Positions 54,661-60,000 of a stretch of DNA of 60,000 nt are shown piece after piece (the stretch's first letter is position 1; each line of letters opens with the position of its first letter). The translations under genes were made by a program, and so were the position numbers. The DNA comes from Symbiodinium natans (Eukaryota > Sar > Dinophyceae > Suessiales > Symbiodiniaceae). Below the pieces are notes generated by a model. That model was not told the origin of the DNA, did no database searches, and saw only the letters and a program-made list of their open reading frames with translations. Location: positions 149,001-209,000 of the forward strand of contig CAJNDS010000713.1 in NCBI GenBank assembly GCA_905221605.1, in the 5' to 3' direction.

Positions 54661-54768
54661 GTAGTTCTCTAAAGTGAGCGGTCCCCTTTTTTGGGGTCCT
54701 ACCTTGTGTAACATACGGCACCCTGATAGGAAGGGACCCCAGAAAGGGACCCCAATTTAGAGAACTAC
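54661..54768. mobile_element. MITE-like element, family B
   Basis: GTAGTTCTCTAAAGTG at the left is the near-inverse of CAATTTAGAGAACTAC at the right, and GGTCCCCTTTTTTGGGGTCC inside is itself palindromic. About 108 bp. No clear target duplication. Confidence 0.65.
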
Positions 54769-54879
54769 AGTGAACCACCCTACCCATACCATACCTGAGG
54801 CTTGATCCATACTTCGGGGCTTCGGGGGCTCAAAAACTTGGGACCTTCGCCCACAGAGTCGGTTTAAGGGCAAGGTAAG

Positions 54880-55385
54880 CAGGTGATCCCAGGTGCAAAC
54901 CCGGAGACTGCCACAAACCCCTCTCCCTCATACAAGTGCAACACGTGTGTAGGAACAGCTTCAACTCTCATGCTGAGGGGGTTCTTCAAGGTTCTTGGGG
55001 GCCTCTTGGGTCTGGGTCAGAGAAAGGGAGTGGCAAGGAGTAAGAAATCAGAAGCGACGAAGCAAGGGATGAACATCGGAGAAGGGATGATGAAGAAAGG
55101 AGCTGGAGGGAGGTACAGAAGCCACCCGCCCCGAAATATTCTGTTAAAGTCGCACCATTGCTTTCGCTCGCGCTTACGAATGACCCGAACCCATTGGAGC
55201 TTTGGAGGGCCTTAGTGACAGAGTCCAAGATTCATGGCCTCGCAACAAAACGGATGTGAACGGTAAAACCCTACATCCATAGCAAACTTCGGCAGTTCGG
55301 CCATGAAACGTTGATCATTGAATAGAAGCATGCCTCCCGAGCGCAGTGCCACCGAAAGCCTAAAGCGTTCACGCTTCCTTGATGC
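54880..55385. other. Unassigned unique stretch
   Basis: A plus-strand ORF of 110 codons at 54883-55215 has no recognised domain. Confidence 0.3.
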
Positions 55386-55387
55386 CT

Positions 55388-55460
55388 TGACCCCCGAAAA
55401 CCGTCCTCACGAGCACCTTCGATGAGGTGGATGAAGGCCTCCGGATTCATCACCACACCT
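55388..55460 (-). CDS. Possible DUF4116-like exon
   Basis: The minus strand reads VVMNPEAFIHLIEGAREDGF. VMNPEAF resembles VLRNPEVL and QMNPELPF of stronger units. Acceptor candidate CATCAG|GTGTG lies just upstream. Confidence 0.35.
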
Positions 55461-55605
55461 GATGTGCATCGAGGGCTTAGGGTTGAACTTGGGCCATGTG
55501 CTGGGCGACTTGGGCTGCAAGGTCGATGCTTCGAAGAACTGACTGAGCAAGTGAAGAGCACACATCCATCGAGTTCAGCAGTCGCTCAGCAGTCGCAACA
55601 CTCCG

Positions 55606-55629
55606 CTGCACACACACACACACACACAC
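55606..55629. repeat. (CA)n microsatellite
   Basis: 12 dinucleotides. Confidence 0.95.
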
Positions 55630-55639
55630 CTCTGATGTG

Positions 55640-56630
55640 GAAGAGGGGCATCGACAACACGGGCATGGTGCTGTTGCTTTCCGACCCCTACCTTGTGGGT
55701 CGGGAGGCTTGACAGGCTCGAATGCTCAACTCCGTTTGTGCGTTTGGGTGCAGAGCTTGCGCATACTCAGGGACTCAGGGGGCCGAGATCCCAGGTCGAC
55801 TCGGAGGTTCAAGGGAGCTCGAGTGACCTAAGTTCAGCTGTCCCCTCTTGTCTCAGGAAGGTGCAGCGCAGGAACTTTGCGAACTTCTCCGTGTGCTCTT
55901 GGGCCTGCCAAGGGCGAGCAGCTTGGCCCATCACTTGCAGGAGGCTCAGGGTTAAACCTTGCGAATGATAGTCTAGCAATGTGACAGTACGGCAATACTG
56001 CAGTCCTAGTATGCAACGATGCTATGATACCATAATACCATAATGCAAGAATATGACTATTCCATCATGCGACAAGACCATAATGCGGCCGTATGATGAT
56101 ACTACGATACTGTGACCCTCAACACAGATTCAAGCTCGGGGCATCAAAGGCTCGCAAGGGAGTTGACAGGCACCGGCCTTGCCGCCCGGGACTTTCGAGC
56201 CTTGCGAGCCCAGAGACGAACAGTTGTTCCACATTCGGGCTCTCATGACACAAGGCTCCCACCCCATGAAAACGGGACCTATAAGCCAGGTTGGGCCAAA
56301 TCGGCTTAGAGTCTGGAGTTTACAAGTTAGGAGGCTTGCAGCAGACGAGCCCTACTGTCCCAGGACTTTGCACAACGTTCAGCATGGAACCTTCAAGCGC
56401 GAAGTGTGCTAGTCCAAAAAAAACCTAAGGCCTCAAACCCTCTGCGTCCTCTGTCCGTGGGTGGGTGTTTGTGGGCCGATAAATCTAAGAGTGGGTTGCG
56501 GTTCAGGAACTCATATTTAATAACCACAACATGGTAACAGAACCGAAGTAAAGTCATATGTTATATGTATATATACAAATTTATTTGGTACCCCCCCCCC
56601 ATTGACCTATGCCTTTTCTTTCTTTCCTGT
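55640..56630. other. Unassigned stretch with a run of near-repeats at 55980-56110
   Basis: Between 55980 and 56110 short words of the form GATACTACGATACT, CATAATACCATAATGC and ATGATACCATAAT recur irregularly. No gene recognised. Confidence 0.4.
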
Positions 56631-56639
56631 CCTGCTCAG

Positions 56640-57300
56640 GTCTAGAGTTTTCCGAAAAACTGGTTTTTACCAGCATTTTCTGAAATGGACCCACCCTGAG
56701 ATTCAGAAAATGCTGGTTTTGCCAGCTTTTTCTGAAAATTCTACATTTTTCTCCGGGAAACTCGATGGAAAACTGTAGAAGTTTCAGAAAAATCTGGTTT
56801 TACCAGCATTTTCTGAGCACAGTCTCAGAAATGCTGGTAAAACCAATTTTTTCTGAAAATTCTACCTTTTTCCGGGAAACTCGATGGAACCTCCGGGCTT
56901 TCAGGAAAAATCTAGAATTCTCAGAAAAAAGCCTGTTTTTCCTAGCATTTTCTGCAATGGACCCACCGTGAGATTCAGGGTGGGTCCATTTCAGAAAATG
57001 CTGGTAGCACCAGCTTTTTCTGAAACTTCTACATGTTTCCTGAAAGCCCGGAGGTTCCATCGAGTTTCCCGGAAAAATGTAGAATTTTCAGAAAAAGCTG
57101 GTAAAACCAGCATCTTCTGCAATAGAGCTTCAGAAAATGCTGGTCTTGCCAGCTTTTGTGCAAGTTCTACTTGTTTCTGAAACCTGATGAGACCACCAGA
57201 CTTTTTGCAAAATATGTTGAGTTCCAGCTTTCTCTGAAGTAGGCCGACCCTGAGATTCAGAAAATGTTGGTAAACAACATTTTTTGAAATTCCAGAAGCC
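56640..57300. mobile_element. Nested foldback element
   Basis: Centred at 56968-56977, AATGGACCCACC is mirrored by GGTGGGTCCATT, and the arms continue as near-inverse copies for about 200 bp on each side (for example CCGGGAAACTCGATGGAACC at 56873 against its inverse near 57050-57070). Each arm also contains smaller palindromes built from AAAATGCTGGT and ACCAGCATTTTCTG. ORFs reading FSEKxxF are translations of these modules. It could be a foldback transposon or a palindromic satellite remnant. Confidence 0.75.
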
Positions 57301-57341
57301 TTTCGTGAAACCAGCCCTTGATATAGAAGCTACGCATAGTG

Positions 57342-57415
57342 TGCGAGCATCCATGAGCTTTGTTCCTTTAGTACTACCGGGCGAGCATCCATGAGCTTTG
57401 TTCCTTTAATACTGC
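57342..57415. repeat. 39-bp tandem duplication
   Basis: GCGAGCATCCATGAGCTTTG starts at 57342 and at 57381, continuing TTCCTTTARTACT. Confidence 0.85.
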
Positions 57416-58500
57416 CGAAGACGCCCCCTCTTCGCCTCCTCTTATATTGGGAACATGAACTCCCCGTTGTTTTAGGAGCTGCTGTCATGAAAGACGACTC
57501 TTTTTGTCAAGAAGCTTCTTGTGGAATGAATCAGTAGCATTGGACAAGAAAAAAGTACGACAGCTTTTTGCACTCGCAATAATCAACAAAGAGGCCCCTA
57601 TTCATTTCCTGCATGTCACTGATATGAGGAGAGAACCCACTTCTATATGCGACTGGGTGAGCCCCTGGTAGCTTTGTTCTTCCACTGCTACAAGACCCTC
57701 CTCTTCTCGATTTTGAAACAGTCCATGTTGTTCTTGAACAAATTTCACAGAAGCAGGGCTTATATTCAAGAGGTTTTGGGGTTTTTTCTGCCCTGCAACA
57801 CAAAACTGTGAGAGAAGACCGGCAACAAGTTTGTTGCTTGCTAACCACAAACCTCTGTTTAAGACTGCCAAGAACTACGAAGTCTTCTGATGCCCGTAGT
57901 AGTGCAAAAGGAATCCGCAGCGCATTCTCTGCTTTTCATTAAATGCATAGAGTGGCATTCTGAAGATGTTGTTTGAGAATCATGAAGGGACGAGCCTTTT
58001 CTGCCTGTGTTTCCCTTTATGTTACAGGAGACACTCGCTTTCGTTTCGTCTTTTTCACGAAAGCAACGTCATACAGGTGGTGGAAAGACTTTTTGTATGA
58101 CTGCTAATTCATGAGGAATTAAGCTCGAAGATTGCAAAGAAGCATGCTAGCTCCGAACACAACACTTACAGTCATGCAAAAAAGGAACCTCTATAAATCT
58201 TCGCCGTTTCGTTCTTTCTAAAAAAGCAAAGGCCTTCCATTGTTGCGAGACACTTCATGAAAGAATACCATGTATCCAAGATGACCTCCTCATCTTCAAC
58301 GAAAACACTTTGATACAAGAAGTGCTAGAAGAACTTCGTGTATGATTGCGATTTATAAGGCATTCAGCCTGAAGACTGGAAGAAGTATGCTTGCTCCGAA
58401 CACTCGCAAGAAACACTCACAGCAATACAAAACGGGAACCTCTATTGATTTCCCGCTTCTTCGGAAAAAAAGGGGGTCTCAGATGCCTCATGCTCACCAG
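57416..58500. repeat. AT-richer region with diverged direct repeats about 245 bp apart
   Basis: The block 58087-58210 (TGTATGACTG, AAGCATGCTAGCTCCGAACA, GGAACCTCTATAAAT) recurs diverged at 58332-58460 (TGTATGATTG, AAGTATGCTTGCTCCGAACA, GGAACCTCTATTGAT). A minus-strand ORF at 57871-57602 (89 codons) is not recognised. Confidence 0.55.
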
Positions 58501-58707
58501 CGTTTCCGAAAACACCAAAAACGCATAGGTCAATGGGGGGGTAGTATTTATTCAAATATTTATGTATTTATTGATTTATGTATTAATATTTATATACACA
58601 AACACACACGTCGTGAACTTTATACTTGTATCTATTCTTATCTATCCGTACTTCATCTAAACCCTCTGCGCGCTTGGCGAAGAAGCGCGGCTTCAGGAGG
58701 CCACCGG

Positions 58708-58800
58708 CTTAGGGTTTAGGGTTTAGGGTTTCGGGTTTAGGGTTTAGGGTCTGGGGTTTAGGGTTTAGGGTTTAGGGTTTCGGGTTTAGGGTTTAGGTCG
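58708..58800. repeat. TTTAGGG array with TTTCGGG variants
   Basis: About 13 heptamers. Confidence 0.95.
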
Positions 58801-58841
58801 CAAGCCTTGACCATCCCGAACTGCACCCAACAGCTCCCAGC

Positions 58842-58955
58842 CCTGCTGGTTCGTAGTAGGGCATGAGGGGATTAAGCACCTACTACCCGCCTGAAACACT
58901 GTAAGGGCAGAAGCAGGGTACTTCATCTCCTCATTCCCTACTGGGAACCAGTAGG
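58842..58955. mobile_element. MITE-like element, family C
   Basis: CTGGTTCGTAGTAGGGCATG at the left is the near-inverse of CATTCCCTACTGGGAACCAG at the right. About 21 of 25 bases match, and similarity extends a few bases outward. Internal length about 60 bp. Confidence 0.65.
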
Positions 58956-59730
58956 TAAACCCTTCCGTGAACCTAAACCATCCCCATCAACCCACCGAGT
59001 CTCCCAAGTCCAAACGCCCAAATTCAAAGCCCTGTAAACCCAAAGCGCCCAAAGCCCAGCCCCCCCCTCCCACCATCGAAGGTTGCTGAAGTCTGTGCCG
59101 GCGTGGCCTTGCCAGAAGCTTCAGGCTTTTTGGTTGGGGTGGTGGTGTCAGGGTGCGGCTCAAGCCTTAACCCTCAACCCTCAACCCTAAACCGTAGACC
59201 ACAACCCCTCGAGCACGCTGGAAGGGCATGAAAACTTCGGAGTGCCAGCATTCGTCGAAACTCTTCGAGCCCCAAACTCTCGGAGGAGTGATCATCTGAT
59301 GCCATAGTTTATTGTTTTCTAGGGTTTTTTGATTGTAAAGTTATAGAGGATTTTATATAGAGTTGAGACGGGTGATTTAGGTTACATAGGTATATATATG
59401 TATACATATATGTATAGGGGTTACAATGGTTTACCCGCTGACCCCCAAAGCCGGGACTCCCCCCTCAAGGACTGCCAACCGGGACCTGCCTCGAACCGGC
59501 CTACCTTCAAAATCCTGACATGCCACCCGGAACCCCTTGCTTACAACCCCTTGACACGAAACGCCCTGAAACGGAAGAAGTTTTTAGAAGTGGAATGTTG
59601 ACTTGAGTTTAGTACTGAATCCTAGCAAGGAATAGGATTGGGTAAGTGTTAGATGGCCTTCCACAATTGGGTCAAGGAAGCTTTCGAGTTGATCCCGCAT
59701 CCAAACCACAGCATCTACGCCCTATTGCAG

Positions 59731-59832
59731 CAAACCCTAACCCCTAACCCCTAAACCCTAACCCCTAACCCCTAAACCCTAAACCCTAAACCCTAACCCT
59801 AAACCCTAAACCGTAAACCCTAAACCCTAAAC
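59731..59832. repeat. CCCTAAA/CCCCTAA array
   Basis: About 14 units, with AACCCCTAACCCC variants at the start. Confidence 0.95.
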
Positions 59833-59886
59833 CTTATTTGAAGTTGAGGGAGCCCGGAGCCAGGAGGCCTCCGCTGCCCAAGACAC
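59833..59886 (-). CDS. DUF4116-like exon ending at a GT inside a telomere array
   Basis: The minus strand reads SWAAEASWLRAPSTSNK and the next bases are GTTTAGGG. If real, the telomere heptamer itself supplies the GT donor after the K codon. CCCTAAA directly low, TTTAGGG high (59931). Confidence 0.45.
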
Positions 59887-59930
59887 GTTCTTCGACACGG
59901 TCTGCTTGCTGCCGCCTGCAGTTAGAGTTT

Positions 59931-60000
59931 AGGGTTTAGGGTTTAGGGTTTAGGGTTTAGGGTTTAGGGTTTAGGGTTTAGGGTTTGGGGTTTAGGGTTT
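59931..60000. repeat. TTTAGGG array running off the window
   Basis: About ten heptamers at the right edge; the array continues beyond the window. Confidence 0.95.

Noticed and set aside
56765-57180. ORFs rich in FSEKxxF
   Set aside because: Translation of palindromic modules of the foldback element, readable on both strands.
1-60000. True chromosome end
   Set aside because: Heptamer arrays occur in both orientations throughout with unique DNA between them, so they are interstitial; no terminal uniform array is seen.
1-60000. Dinoflagellate spliced-leader gene, rRNA or CRISPR array
   Set aside because: No match to the conserved 22-nt spliced leader on either strand, no rRNA motifs; regular repeats here are telomere-like or simple.

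Overview
This window looks like nuclear DNA of a dinoflagellate, probably a Suessiales/Symbiodiniaceae-like lineage. Four things suggest this. Plant-type telomere heptamers (TTTAGGG / CCCTAAA) are scattered throughout. No long intact ORF is visible in 60 kb. There are very many small simple repeats and short inverted-repeat elements. And I find more than forty short pieces of DUF4116-type helical repeats, a family strongly expanded in dinoflagellates. The lineage is an inference. No dinoflagellate spliced-leader sequence, rRNA or tRNA gene was recognised.

Layout. Positions 1-515 hold an AT-rich satellite of about 148 bp period built from CTCGAG palindromes. Positions 505-1980 are an AT-rich island with three decayed virus-like genes: a possible capsid-protein fragment cut by the satellite, a lipase-like gene with several frameshifts and stops, and a divergent ORF with two internal stops. 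From about 2.0 to 60 kb the DNA is a mosaic of degenerate telomere-heptamer arrays, usually 20-180 bp, in both orientations. They separate unique islands of 50-1500 bp.

Many islands, all those I can support being on the minus strand, encode single DUF4116-like repeat units of about 13-43 codons. They are dense between 16.5 and 42.4 kb and sparser between 6 and 16.5 kb and between 42 and 60 kb. Many start at the same codon of the repeat, directly after an AG (AG|GAG/GAC, phase 0), and two 40-50 nt pieces are bounded by AG...GT. The simplest reading is one or more very large minus-strand genes with roughly one exon per repeat unit, running from the right edge toward the left. Each exon is split from the next by an intron containing telomere-like arrays. 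A graveyard of tandemly copied exons cannot be excluded.

The most striking pattern is array orientation. On the plus strand, exon-like islands tend to have CCCTAAA arrays on their low-coordinate side and TTTAGGG arrays on their high-coordinate side. In the minus-strand transcript each intron would therefore open with GGGTTTAGGG and close with CCCTAAA, two complementary stretches that could fold the intron into a hairpin.

Other mobile or repetitive content: a four-copy MITE-like family (TTGGGATGTTCC ends; 9-bp flanking duplications at three copies), three other small inverted-repeat elements, a nested foldback element at 56.6-57.3 kb, a degenerate CCAAGAT repeat at 47.4-47.8 kb, long CTT, CT, GA, CA and TA tracts, and poly-G/poly-C runs. 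The stretches 42.6-45.7, 48.8-53.0 and 53.9-58.7 kb hold little that can be assigned.
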